Assembly: GCF_014472395.1 (NCBI RefSeq)
Contig: NZ_JACSZW010000005.1
Span: 372,001 to 436,000, forward strand
Direction: 5' to 3'
Length of the DNA stretch: 64,000 bases
Source of the DNA: Pedobacter sp. N36a
Lineage (GTDB): Bacteria; Bacteroidota; Bacteroidia; Sphingobacteriales; Sphingobacteriaceae
The notes below the pieces were generated by a model, which saw nothing but the letters and a program-made list of their open reading frames with translations, had not been told where the DNA came from and did not search any database. This document shows, in pieces, positions 9,525-18,027 of this stretch (position 1 is the first letter of the stretch; the number at the start of each line of letters is the position of its first letter). Position numbers and translations under genes: made by a program.

Positions 9525-12104
9525 ATGAAAAAACATTTACTCCTTATCTTTTTAATGATACTGACGGCGAATGCTGTATTCGCCCAAAACCCAATAGCAG
9601 GTGTCATCAAAAGTAGTAACGGCGTTCCCGTACCACATGCCACAGTGCTCATCAGAGGCACTAAGATTTCTGCAACTGCCGATAAAGATGGTAAGTTCAG
9701 TATTGATGCACAGACGGATCTTCCATTCTACCTTAGAATCAGCTCCATAGGTTACAAATCTCAGGATTTCCAGATTTTAAAGCTTCAGGAAGCTCCTTTT
9801 GAATTGATCCTGATCGAAAGCGAACTATTGGATGAGATCGTAGTTACCTCAAGAAGACGTTCGGAGGTACTGCAGGATGTCCCAATTGCCATTACAGTAA
9901 TCGGCGGACAAGCCGCTGAAAATGCAGGGGCTTTTAACGTTAACCGCTTAAAAGAACTCGTACCTTCTGTACAGCTATATGCTTCAAACGCAAGAAATAC
10001 CACATTGAATATCCGTGGACTAGGTTCAACATTTGGCTTAACCAATGACGGTATTGATCCAGGGGTAGGCTTTTATGTAGATGGAGTTTATCAGGCTCGT
10101 CCTGCAGCAACCTCTACCGATTTCCTTGACATTGACCAGATAGAAATACTACGTGGCCCACAGGGAACCTTGTTCGGTAAGAATACAACTGCAGGAGCGT
10201 TTAACATTACTACAGCCAAACCAACTCAAACGCCAAGCGGAAAAGTTGAATTGAGCTTTGGAAATTACAATTTTATACAAGCAAAAGCATCGGTTTCGGG
10301 TGGCGTAGCAAAAGATCTGGCAGCAAGATTATCCATCTCAGGAACTCAAAGAGATGGAACTATCTTTAATACAAAAGAACAACGCAGATATAGCGGCCAG
10401 AATAACATTGGTTTTAAAGGTCAGTTATATTATACACCTTCAGAGAAATTACAAGTATTGTTAAGTGGTGATGCGAGTATCCAGCACCCAGCTGGTTACC
10501 CATTGGTAATCGCAGGTGTGACGACAACCGAAAGAAGTGCGTATCGTCAGTATGCCAAAATTCTTTCTGATTTAGGTTACCAGCAGCCTGTAGCAGATCC
10601 TACCTCCAGAGAAATCAATACCAATACACCTTGGAAGCATGACCAGTCTATTGGTGGTATATCTGTAAACTTAGACTATAAGATTGGCAATGGAACGCTG
10701 ACTTCTACTACCGCCTGGAGGTTCTGGAATTGGAATCCTACAAACGACAGAGATTTCTCTGAATTGTCTGCATTAACTAAATCTCAGGGAAACTCTCGCC
10801 ATGATCAATATTCACAAGAAGTGAGATATGCGGGTACTATCTCTGAAAAAGTAACTGGTGTAATTGGTGTATTTGCCCTTAGTCAGAATTTGAAAGGACT
10901 AGAGCAGACAGAAGAAGTAGGTAAAGATCAATGGAGGTTTGTACAAACAAGCAATACCGGCTCTCAGGCCTTATACTCCACTCCTGGTTTACTGGATGGT
11001 TATGGTATCAGAACCAATTCAACTATTAAATCATTAAGTACAGCCATATTTGCACAGGCTGATTGGGAATTCCTAAACTACTTTCATATTTTACCAGGTT
11101 TAAGATATACTTACGATAAAAAAGATGTGGACTACGACAGAGTAACTTATGGGGGTCTACAAACTACAGATGCAGCATTACTTGCACTTAAAACTGCTGT
11201 TTATAACAACCAAAGGTTCAACACTAGTGTAGACAACAACAATTTGTCTGGAAACGTCACTTTGTCTTACCGACCTTCCACTAAATTAAATGCATATGGA
11301 ACGTTCTCAACTGCTTACAAACCAGTTGGTGTAAATGTTGGTGGTTTACCTACCACTCCTACTGGAGAAGCGGATCTTTCTCTGGCCGTAGTTAAACCAG
11401 AATATGTACAGCATTATGAATTGGGTATTAAAACCAAGCCATTTAATGGTGCAATTGTGAACGTGAGTGCTTTCAATACAGATATCAAAGACTATCAAAC
11501 CAACGTACAATCACCACAATTGGGTGTAAACAGAGGTTACCTCGCTAATGCTGAAAAAGTGAATGTAAAAGGTTTAGAAGTTGATGGAAATTATCAATTA
11601 GGAAGGTTTCTAACCTTAAATGCGGCTTTAGCTTATCTTGATGGCAAGTATGTAAAATTCGAGAATGCACCACTACCCTTAGAAGAAACCGGTCATACGG
11701 AGCTTGTGAATGGTGTAGCTACACAAGTCGCCTTTAAAGATGCTTCCGGAGGTCGATTACCAGGTATCTCTAAATGGAATGTCTCAGGAGGTGCAGAATT
11801 CAGCAATCCAGGCAATTTTGCAAACGTAACAGGTAGGTTTTTTATTGCAGCAGATGCCAGCTACCGTTCAGAATATTCTTCAAACCCAACACCTTCCAGT
11901 GTGTTAAATGTGGAAGCTTATTCATTGTTAAATGCTAGATTAGGATTTAAATCTGATAAATTCTCCCTATTTGTTTGGGCAAGAAATATCACGAATAAAA
12001 CTTACTACGAGCAATTACAAGCCGCTGCAGGCAATGCTGGTTTGTATGCAGGTGTACTTGGTGATCCAAGAACTTATGGGCTAACACTACGTTATTCTCT
12101 TTAA
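9525..12104 (+). CDS. TonB-dependent outer-membrane receptor
   Basis: 859 residues. The signal peptide is 1-21 (ending NAVFAQ), then a carboxypeptidase-regulatory-like beta-sandwich (about 24-95), the plug (about 105-225, with IEILRGPQGTLFGKNTTAGA) and a 22-strand barrel ending LTLRYSL. There is no SusD partner and no STN domain, so it belongs to the classic receptor type for siderophores, cofactors or small metabolites rather than the glycan SusC type. It has its own terminator. Behind it lie a secreted esterase-like protein and a Rid-family lipoprotein. A leader peptide with a terminal Cys cluster precedes it and may control it. The substrate is unknown. Confidence 0.92.
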   Translation: MKKHLLLIFLMILTANAVFAQNPIAGVIKSSNGVPVPHATVLIRGTKISATADKDGKFSIDAQTDLPFYLRISSIGYKSQDFQILKLQEAPFELILIESELLDEIVVTSRRRSEVLQDVPIAITVIGGQAAENAGAFNVNRLKELVPSVQLYASNARNTTLNIRGLGSTFGLTNDGIDPGVGFYVDGVYQARPAATSTDFLDIDQIEILRGPQGTLFGKNTTAGAFNITTAKPTQTPSGKVELSFGNYNFIQAKASVSGGVAKDLAARLSISGTQRDGTIFNTKEQRRYSGQNNIGFKGQLYYTPSEKLQVLLSGDASIQHPAGYPLVIAGVTTTERSAYRQYAKILSDLGYQQPVADPTSREINTNTPWKHDQSIGGISVNLDYKIGNGTLTSTTAWRFWNWNPTNDRDFSELSALTKSQGNSRHDQYSQEVRYAGTISEKVTGVIGVFALSQNLKGLEQTEEVGKDQWRFVQTSNTGSQALYSTPGLLDGYGIRTNSTIKSLSTAIFAQADWEFLNYFHILPGLRYTYDKKDVDYDRVTYGGLQTTDAALLALKTAVYNNQRFNTSVDNNNLSGNVTLSYRPSTKLNAYGTFSTAYKPVGVNVGGLPTTPTGEADLSLAVVKPEYVQHYELGIKTKPFNGAIVNVSAFNTDIKDYQTNVQSPQLGVNRGYLANAEKVNVKGLEVDGNYQLGRFLTLNAALAYLDGKYVKFENAPLPLEETGHTELVNGVATQVAFKDASGGRLPGISKWNVSGGAEFSNPGNFANVTGRFFIAADASYRSEYSSNPTPSSVLNVEAYSLLNARLGFKSDKFSLFVWARNITNKTYYEQLQAAAGNAGLYAGVLGDPRTYGLTLRYSL

Positions 12105-12123
12105 TACTATCCTACTTCTATTC

Positions 12124-12159
12124 AAAATGCTGCTTCATAAAATTATGAAGCAGCATTTT
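12124..12159 (+). terminator. Intrinsic terminator after TonB receptor
   Basis: A 15-bp perfect stem (AAAATGCTGCTTCAT paired with 12145-12159) with a 6-nt loop and T run lies about 20 bp after the receptor stop codon. Confidence 0.85.
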
Positions 12160-12214
12160 TTATAATATATTGAAGCGCTCAACATATGTATACGTTTTGA
12201 AAAATGGGCAGCAA

Positions 12215-12222
12215 TACTTTTG
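12215..12222 (+). promoter_or_regulatory. Putative -7 box of the esterase gene
   Basis: TACTTTTG matches TAnnTTTG exactly, 27 bp before the esterase start. A TTTG lies at 12196-12199 but only 15 bp upstream instead of 19, so the promoter is tentative. Confidence 0.4.
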
Positions 12223-12248
12223 CATCAACGAATTAAAACAAGAATGCA

Positions 12249-13046
12249 ATGAGAATATTATTAACTACCCTATCTGTAATTTGTATCAGTCTCCAAGCCT
12301 TTTCCCAGAAGGTAGACTCATTAAACATTTACAGTCCCTCTATGAAAAAAGAGGTCAAAACATTAGTGATCCGCCCAACATCATCCACAGGAAAAACAAT
12401 CCCTACAGTTTACATTTTGCATGGCTATACTGGTTATCCAAAAAGAACATTAACCCAAGATATTCCTGCTTTACAAGCACTGAGCAAAGAAATGAAAATG
12501 ATCTTTGTTTTACCTGATGGAAATTATGACAGCTGGTATGTGGACAGTGAGCATACAAATTCAAAATATGAAACATTTGTGGCGAAAGAACTGGTTGATT
12601 ACGTGCAAAACCACTACAAGTCAGACGTATCAAAAACAGCAATCATGGGCTGGAGCATGGGTGGGCATGGTGCCTTGTACATTGGTGCCAGACATCAAAC
12701 TACATTTACCGCTATTGGAAGTATATGTGGGGTGATCGACTTTAGGCCTTTCGGAAAGGATTATGGCGTACCAAAAATACTAGGAGATCATCCAGAAGAT
12801 TGGAAAAACTACACCTCGATCTCTCAAATAGAAAACCTGAAAAATTCTAAGCAGCAAATCCTGATTAGCTGTGGAACGGAAGATGTTTTAATTGGACAAA
12901 ACAGAAAACTACATGAGCAGCTAATGTTATTTAAGGTTCCTCATATTTATGAAGAACGACCGGGAGCACAAAACGCAGCGTACTGGTCTCAGGCTGCAAT
13001 CACTCAACTATTTCAATTAAACCAATTCTTTAAAAATCATGAATAA
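12249..13046 (+). CDS. Secreted alpha/beta-hydrolase (esterase D / antigen 85-like), catalytic His replaced
   Basis: 265 residues with a signal peptide (1-20, ending AFSQ). The fold markers of the esterase family are present: oxyanion region VYILHGYTGY, nucleophile elbow GWSMGG (Ser136), and the acid-residue strand ILISCGTEDVLI. In family members the catalytic histidine normally sits in a PGGH-type motif before the final helix. Here that place reads RPGAQNAAYW, with Gln241 where His is expected. Either another His serves (His231 in VPHIYEE is nearby) or the protein is not a classical serine esterase. It overlaps the next gene by 8 bp, so the two form an operon. The protein would act in the periplasm or outside the cell. 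Confidence 0.85.
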   Translation: MRILLTTLSVICISLQAFSQKVDSLNIYSPSMKKEVKTLVIRPTSSTGKTIPTVYILHGYTGYPKRTLTQDIPALQALSKEMKMIFVLPDGNYDSWYVDSEHTNSKYETFVAKELVDYVQNHYKSDVSKTAIMGWSMGGHGALYIGARHQTTFTAIGSICGVIDFRPFGKDYGVPKILGDHPEDWKNYTSISQIENLKNSKQQILISCGTEDVLIGQNRKLHEQLMLFKVPHIYEERPGAQNAAYWSQAAITQLFQLNQFFKNHE

Positions 13047-13569
13047 TCCGAAAAGCACTTTGTACCTGACAAAATGTATCTTAACCTTATCCCTCTTCAC
13101 ATTATCATTTTCGTCTTGTAAACAGAATGAGGATAACCACATTAAAACTCAAAAAAACATGAGCAACATCATTCATAAAAACCCAAAAACAATTTTTGAC
13201 CCTACTCCATTTGCATTCGCACACGCCACAAGTACTCCAGATCATGGCAGCTATGTATTTATATCCGGACAAAGTGGTGGAGAAGACCTAAAACATAGCC
13301 TCTCTAAAGATTTTAGAACCCAGGTTCAATTCGCACTGCGAAATTTAGAAACCGTGCTTAAAGAATATGATTTAAAGCCTGATGACGTCCTTAAAATTAC
13401 CGTGTTAATTGTGGACCATAATCAAGAAAAACTAGCAATATGGACAGAAGAAATGCACAAAACGTGGAAGAATAATCAATTTCCAGCGAGTACATTAATC
13501 CCTGTTCCAAGGCTGGCATTGGACGATATGCTGGTAGAAGTCGATGCCGTTGCTTTCATGAAGAATTAA
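13039..13569 (+). CDS. Exported lipoprotein of the RidA/YjgF superfamily
   Basis: 176 residues. Residues 1-30 form a lipoprotein signal (LFTLSFSSC), followed by a RidA fold (about 45-176: YVFISGQSGGEDL, QVQFALRNLETVLKEYDLKP and LVEVDAVAFMKN). RidA enzymes are usually cytosolic imine deaminases that use an Arg in a PARS-type motif. Here the place reads FPASTLIPV, so that Arg is missing, as in non-deaminating Rid subgroups. Export of a Rid protein is unusual. An internal ATG at 13159 (MSNIIHKNP) could start a cytosolic form. Overlap with the esterase gene points to a joint function. Confidence 0.82.
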   Translation: MNNPKSTLYLTKCILTLSLFTLSFSSCKQNEDNHIKTQKNMSNIIHKNPKTIFDPTPFAFAHATSTPDHGSYVFISGQSGGEDLKHSLSKDFRTQVQFALRNLETVLKEYDLKPDDVLKITVLIVDHNQEKLAIWTEEMHKTWKNNQFPASTLIPVPRLALDDMLVEVDAVAFMKN

Positions 13570-13620
13570 AAACAACCATTGATTTAATTTCAATCGCACA
13601 CAATATAAGTTCCGTTTAAG

Positions 13621-13655
13621 CGTCTTTATATATGAGAGCGTTAATTTAGATAAAG
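13621..13655 (+). repeat. 35-bp dispersed repeat, copy 1
   Basis: CGTCTTTATATATGAGAGCG followed by TTAATTTAGATAAAG matches 44035-44069 at 33 of 35 positions; both differences are A/G. Each copy lies about 45-50 bp after the stop of a plus-strand gene and runs directly into an intrinsic terminator whose stem sequence is not conserved. Confidence 0.75.
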
Positions 13656-13684
13656 GGAAATAGTCTTAGGATTATTTCCCTTTT
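13652..13684 (+). terminator. Intrinsic terminator after the RidA-family gene
   Basis: AAAGGGAAATA (13652-13662) pairs with TATTTCCCTTT (13673-13683) across a 10-nt loop, with T-rich sequence following. Confidence 0.8.
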
Positions 13685-13697
13685 CTTTTGATTCAAA

Positions 13698-13856
13698 TTA
13701 TTTGGCGGGTTTATTAGGTTTTTTTGGTGGAATTTGACCACCTTCCCCGATTGTATCATTTGAGGCCGATGCACTAACAACAACATTACGATGTTCATCC
13801 GTGGTAGATTTAGGGCTTGAAAAGCCCAGCAAAAGAGCAATTAACAATTGTAACAT
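13698..13856 (-). CDS. Small secreted peptide, unrecognised
   Basis: A 52-residue frame starting at 13856. The first 14 residues (MLQLLIALLLGFSS) are a short signal-peptide-like stretch. The rest is polar and ends in a Gly/Pro/Lys-rich tail (GEGGQIPPKKPNKPAK). It lies alone between convergent and divergent neighbours. Small exported peptides with Pro/Lys tails are common in Bacteroidota, but I do not recognise a family. A longer frame in another register overlaps it but has no signal peptide and looks less natural. Confidence 0.45.
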   Translation of the reverse strand: MLQLLIALLLGFSSPKSTTDEHRNVVVSASASNDTIGEGGQIPPKKPNKPAK

Positions 13857-14092
13857 GAGCTAAAATTTAGATTAAAAGGTCTGTAATTTGTCGAAAACAC
13901 CCTCCGAGTTTATTACAATTTACAGAAAATAAACGACTAAAATTTAACATATCCTAAATAATAGAGAATAAAATCTCTAATAGTGAACATTGGAAAGATA
14001 TAATTAATACAATTTTCTTCTTAAGCCAAATTTTGGCGCGAATTGTGTTCTTTTACAAAAAAGAAGACCATAAAAACCAACGAATCAATCAG

Positions 14093-14764
14093 ATGAAAAA
14101 AAACACGCTCCTATTCCAAAGCATCTTATGCTCCATACTACTTCCTGCATCACTATTAATTGCCTGCACTGGCGGAGATAAAAAGGCAAACACAGCAGCC
14201 TCTATTACCGACACTGTAGCAACCATACCAGCGGAAAACACAACCGTAGCAGCAGACACCAGCAAACTTGCCTTTGACATCAATTCAATCCCGGTAACCA
14301 CAAAAGACATGGGTACCTTCCCCTACCTGAATGCACCAGAAAACTATAAATACAACGACATCACCAAAAGTGACCTCAAGACCGTACACTTTGCCGTAAA
14401 TGGAAAACTGATCCCAGTAGAGGGAAAAACTTTCAGCACAAACATTTACAAGCTCAATGAAAACGGCAGTGAGAGCACCTTTAATGCGACTATAGTGCAA
14501 AGAGCGTACGACAAAGCCGTTAAAGATTTAGGAGGTGTTAAGTTACCTGGTACGCCAGTGCCGCAAGCAGAAGTTAACAGAGTTGGGCCTAAAGTACTCG
14601 ACGAAGAAGGAAATCATGCCTACAGCATCATAGGTCCAGATGATTATACCTTGAGTCACCTGAACACCTATGTGATTCGTACTGCAAAATCGGAAGTATG
14701 GATTGAATTAAGTTTTTATCAAAATGGCGCCTATATTCATATTCTGGAAAAGCCAAAATCATAA
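14093..14764 (+). CDS. Lipoprotein resembling the N-terminal domain of OmpA-family proteins
   Basis: 223 residues from the ATG at 14093, chosen because it gives a clean lipoprotein signal (LLPASLLIAC, Cys about 25); an upstream ATG would add 20 residues that spoil it. A low-complexity Ala/Thr linker follows (about 35-60). The globular part begins DMGTFPYLNAPENYKYND, a pattern seen in the region before the peptidoglycan-binding domain of some OmpA-like proteins. The OmpA domain itself is absent. It may be a periplasmic or surface protein of the outer membrane. No operon partner is visible. Confidence 0.7.
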   Translation: MKKNTLLFQSILCSILLPASLLIACTGGDKKANTAASITDTVATIPAENTTVAADTSKLAFDINSIPVTTKDMGTFPYLNAPENYKYNDITKSDLKTVHFAVNGKLIPVEGKTFSTNIYKLNENGSESTFNATIVQRAYDKAVKDLGGVKLPGTPVPQAEVNRVGPKVLDEEGNHAYSIIGPDDYTLSHLNTYVIRTAKSEVWIELSFYQNGAYIHILEKPKS

Positions 14765-14770
14765 CGATAA

Positions 14771-14802
14771 AAAAAGCTCAGACCACATTGTCTGAGCTTT
14801 TT
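14771..14802. terminator. Bidirectional terminator between convergent genes
   Basis: AAAAAGCTCAGAC (14771-14783) pairs perfectly with GTCTGAGCTTTTT (14790-14802). It serves the lipoprotein gene on the plus strand and the thioredoxin gene on the minus strand. Confidence 0.88.
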
Positions 14803-14818
14803 ACAAATTCTTCTCAAC

Positions 14819-15952
14819 CTACAATTCCTTAATCTTTGCCTCTAGTTCGCCCATTCCCGGGTCGGTTTCATCCGAATTATAAATGATTTTACCCGTTTTA
14901 TCAATTAACAAACTAGTAGGATAAGCGCCCACCCCAAAAGCTTTTGTAATCTTACTTTTTCCTGGTTTTAACCGCTCAGAAACATTTATCCAGGTCAGTT
15001 TATTTGAGCTGATGTGTTTTCTCCACCTCAGCACATCATCATCAACATTGAAATAAACTACTTTTAAACCTTTATTCTTATAGGTATTGTATAAATATTT
15101 CAATTTTGGCAATTGAAGTTGACATGGGGCGCACCAGGTTGCAGAAAAAACAATGAGGTAATTCTGACCTAAAAGTGAGCTGTTCTGAAATACTTTTCCA
15201 TCCGCATCTTTCACACTAAACTTATAAACAGAATGACCTGCTTTTGCAGCTGTTAAGTTATTGACCAATGTAGTCTGCTCATTATAAATTTGTTTACCTA
15301 AAGCAGATTGCTGAAGGTCTGCATTAAACGTTCGTAATACTGATAATATGTGATTTGAATAATCAATGCTTCTACCATAAAAACTGTTATAGTACAATGC
15401 CAATAAACTGAAATATTCATTTGGATAAGATTCTAGTATCCTATTGACTTTCATGTGGATCTTTAGCTGCGTCTCCGGAGTCACATCTTCTCTTTTGCCG
15501 GTAATATTGATCGCTTCGTCAAAGCTTCTACGAAACATTTGAGCCATGTTGGCTTCCATCTCATTACTTTTAGAACTTAAGCCTAAATCCAATTCTTTAA
15601 CATGATCAGGATTGACTTCAATGTTCATCATATTCTGCCCGGAATCAAGAACAAAAGTTTTAGATGGACCTGTCCTTTTATCTTTAATCGTTATACCAGC
15701 AAAATTACTGATTTGCCTGGCTTCCCCTCGGAATTCCAACTGCTGATCTTTGAATATGGCCGAGTCCCTCTTCAACACCCCCCTATTCTTATTATCCATT
15801 AAATAAAAATAAACCTTAGTCCCATTTAAAGTGGAGGTTTTTGCCTTGATGGTATAGTGGTATTGACCATAAGATGGGATGTATAATAAGACAAAGCATA
15901 AGAGCATTAAACAGAAAGACTTCATAACAGCAAGTTTTCTTTTAAGATACAT
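14819..15952 (-). CDS. TlpA-like thioredoxin-fold lipid- or periplasm-exported protein
   Basis: 377 residues. There is a signal peptide (start may be Met10, MKSFCLMLLCFVLL), an N-terminal DUF4369-like beta domain (about 30-125), a helical linker and a C-terminal TlpA/ResA-like thioredoxin domain (about 240-377). The active site is WCAPC (about 270) and the cis-Pro loop is GAYPTSLLI. Such proteins reduce or rearrange disulfides in the periplasm and are abundant in Sphingobacteriaceae. It sits 49 bp behind the efflux-pump gene on the same strand, but I see no evidence that they share a transcript. Confidence 0.88.
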   Translation of the reverse strand: MYLKRKLAVMKSFCLMLLCFVLLYIPSYGQYHYTIKAKTSTLNGTKVYFYLMDNKNRGVLKRDSAIFKDQQLEFRGEARQISNFAGITIKDKRTGPSKTFVLDSGQNMMNIEVNPDHVKELDLGLSSKSNEMEANMAQMFRRSFDEAINITGKREDVTPETQLKIHMKVNRILESYPNEYFSLLALYYNSFYGRSIDYSNHILSVLRTFNADLQQSALGKQIYNEQTTLVNNLTAAKAGHSVYKFSVKDADGKVFQNSSLLGQNYLIVFSATWCAPCQLQLPKLKYLYNTYKNKGLKVVYFNVDDDVLRWRKHISSNKLTWINVSERLKPGKSKITKAFGVGAYPTSLLIDKTGKIIYNSDETDPGMGELEAKIKEL

Positions 15953-16001
15953 TTAATGCTCAAATTTACAATATTTATTTGTCAGCTAAATTACCTCCAC
16001 A

Positions 16002-17450
16002 TTACTTGCATTTTACCCCAGGTATCTTCTCCTTTCCATTTAGCCCAGGAAACCTATAAAGAAAAAACAGCACACACATCAAAGCCAAAATATTCAACCC
16101 TGTTGCCCCCATATAAGCATTTATATAATCGATCTTACTCGTTCCTTCCGATAAAAAAGAAAAGAAAATCCCACCCGTTAATCCAATACCCAAAGCAACG
16201 GCGGCTTGCTGAATTGTAGAATATAAACCTGAGGCCGACCCTGCTAAGTCAGCAGGAATACGCTGCAATGCCAGAGACATAATCGATGGCAATACCGCTC
16301 CGCAGCCAACACCATACATCAGCAATAACGGATAAGACAAATACCAATCGACCTTTGCTTCACTAAAAAGAAAAACATGTAAAACCAAGGATACCATCAT
16401 CAGTAACACAGCCAGCTGAATTACTTTTTTGCCATACTTTCTGATCAATACCAGCGAACCGACTGATCCGAATACATATCCTAAACCTTGAAAAACAAAT
16501 AGCAAACCTGTTTCTGAAGAACTAATATTTAAACCATCCTGCAGCATTAAACCTGTAATCAAAAAGTAAGAATCCTGGGCGATAAAATAGAACAAAGCAA
16601 TGAAAAGACCAATCCTAAAATCCGAATAACGAAACAGCCTAAAATCAATCAGGACACACACACCTCTTTTCATTTTAGCTTGCTGATTTTTCACAAACCC
16701 ATACAATAGCAGGAAGGAACTACCTAAAAGTACCAGGCTCCATAATGGCCAGCCCAATTCCCTTCCCCGGATCAGCGGATAGATTAAACCTAAAAGTGCC
16801 AGACTACCCAATATAACTCCGGATACATCAAAACTTCCAGTTCGCAGTAATTTATGCTCTTTTAAATGGCTATTAGCACTATAAGCAGCCACAATTCCCA
16901 GAGGGATATTGATCAGAAAAATCAATCTCCAGCCATCCAGATGACTAAACAGTTCATTTGAAAAATGAATATCGGGCAATAAACCTCCTAGAAATTGACC
17001 AATAACCGAGGCAACTCCAGCAACGCCACCATAAAAACCCAATGCCTTAGCCCTGTTCCTTTGATCTGGAAAAAGCATTTGAATATAGGCTAAACTTTGG
17101 GGTACCATAAAGGCCGCACTTATCCCCTGTAACGAACGGGCAATATTTAGCTGCAACGGAGTCTGTGCAATCCCGCAAAGCAATGAAGCCAAGGTAAAAC
17201 AGCACATAGAAATCACATATACTTTTTTCCTCCCATAGTAATCCCCGGCTCTGGCACCAGTAATCAAAAACACAGCATAGCCTAATAAATATCCGGCAAT
17301 CACCAGCTGTATATCCGCATCTGTGGAATGGAGCTCTTTTTTAATGGTTGGAAGTGCTACATTTACAATAAAAATGTCCAGCACGGAGAGAAAGGCTGCA
17401 GCGGACAGAATGGACAATATCCGCTTGTCATTGATGATTTGCTTATTCAT
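16002..17450 (-). CDS. MFS drug efflux transporter, 14-TM DHA2 (EmrB/QacA) type
   Basis: 482 residues of mostly hydrophobic sequence with about 14 membrane helices. DHA2 markers are visible: helix 1 motif FLSVLDIFIVNVALPTIKKE, motif A-like GDYYGRKKVY after helix 2, and a motif C-like GVAGVASVIGQFLGGLLP in helix 5. It exports small drugs or toxic compounds in exchange for protons. It is divergently transcribed from an HxlR regulator 98 bp away, and a palindrome in the gap probably lets the regulator control it. Confidence 0.9.
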   Translation of the reverse strand: MNKQIINDKRILSILSAAAFLSVLDIFIVNVALPTIKKELHSTDADIQLVIAGYLLGYAVFLITGARAGDYYGRKKVYVISMCCFTLASLLCGIAQTPLQLNIARSLQGISAAFMVPQSLAYIQMLFPDQRNRAKALGFYGGVAGVASVIGQFLGGLLPDIHFSNELFSHLDGWRLIFLINIPLGIVAAYSANSHLKEHKLLRTGSFDVSGVILGSLALLGLIYPLIRGRELGWPLWSLVLLGSSFLLLYGFVKNQQAKMKRGVCVLIDFRLFRYSDFRIGLFIALFYFIAQDSYFLITGLMLQDGLNISSSETGLLFVFQGLGYVFGSVGSLVLIRKYGKKVIQLAVLLMMVSLVLHVFLFSEAKVDWYLSYPLLLMYGVGCGAVLPSIMSLALQRIPADLAGSASGLYSTIQQAAVALGIGLTGGIFFSFLSEGTSKIDYINAYMGATGLNILALMCVLFFLYRFPGLNGKEKIPGVKCK

Positions 17451-17504
17451 AATTTAGGTCATTTAAACAAAGTAATAAACCTTGTTCTGGCCGTAAAGAT
17501 GTGC

Positions 17505-17528
17505 CTACTTGTAAGTACCTGCAAGTAG
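17505..17528. promoter_or_regulatory. Probable HxlR operator (24-bp near-palindrome)
   Basis: CTACTTG (17505-17511) and CAAGTAG (17522-17528) pair perfectly around TAAGTACCTG, which is itself nearly symmetrical (GTAC centre). Only two symmetric pairs mismatch. It lies in the divergent promoter region between the efflux pump and the HxlR regulator, the usual place for a MarR/HxlR-type dimer site. Confidence 0.65.
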
Positions 17529-17548
17529 TTAATAAAACGATACTTAGT

Positions 17549-17923
17549 ATGGAAAACAATACCAATATTCATAACCAGGAGGTTACAAAACAAGAAAAAG
17601 ACGAATTTTCAACAAATAACTGTGCCGTGACAAATGCATTAAAAATCATGGGCGGTAAATGGAAAATGTTGCTGATAAAAATCATCGCTGAAGATTCCGT
17701 TTCCAGATTTGGAGAGTTGAAAAGAAGAATGGATGACATTGCGCAAACCACATTGACTATACAGCTGCGAGAGCTGGAACGCGATGGAATTATTTGCAGG
17801 AAAGCCTTTGCGGAATCTCCACCTAGAGTAGAATATAAACTGACCGAAATTGGAATTACTCTGCTTCCAGTGATTCAAGTATTAACAGAATGGAATGACA
17901 ATTATTGTAACTTGAACAGATAG
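17549..17923 (+). CDS. HxlR-family winged-helix transcriptional regulator
   Basis: 124 residues from the ATG at 17549; an in-frame ATG 48 bp upstream would put the N-terminus inside the operator palindrome. The HxlR core is clear: CAVTNALKIMGGKWKMLLIK, then FGELKRRMDDIAQTTLTIQL, RELERDGIICRKAF and VEYKLTEIG. There is one Cys before the recognition helices (NNCAV), which could be redox-sensitive as in HypR/YodB-type members. It probably represses the divergent efflux pump in response to reactive electrophiles or drugs. Confidence 0.9.
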   Translation: MENNTNIHNQEVTKQEKDEFSTNNCAVTNALKIMGGKWKMLLIKIIAEDSVSRFGELKRRMDDIAQTTLTIQLRELERDGIICRKAFAESPPRVEYKLTEIGITLLPVIQVLTEWNDNYCNLNR

Positions 17924-17978
17924 CTCCAAGTTGCTGTACTGGGTAAAATAAACGTTGCCACATGTGAATTTTTAAAAG

Positions 17979-18012
17979 GATTGATTAGTTTCGACTGATC
18001 AATCTTTTTTTT
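17979..18012 (+). terminator. Intrinsic terminator after hxlR
   Basis: GATTGATTAG pairs with CTGATCAATC (one G-T pair), loop TTTCGA, followed by eight T. It ends 16 bp before the phospholipase start. Confidence 0.8.
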
Positions 18013-18027
18013 ACAACACACAACCAA

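Noticed and set aside
12170..12517. 115-codon frame overlapping the esterase start
   Set aside because: It lies in another frame of a well-supported secreted esterase-like gene and has no protein-like features.
13646..13840. 64-codon minus-strand frame near the small secreted peptide
   Set aside because: Its N-terminus is not signal-like and it runs through the terminator and repeat; the 52-codon frame in another register is more natural.
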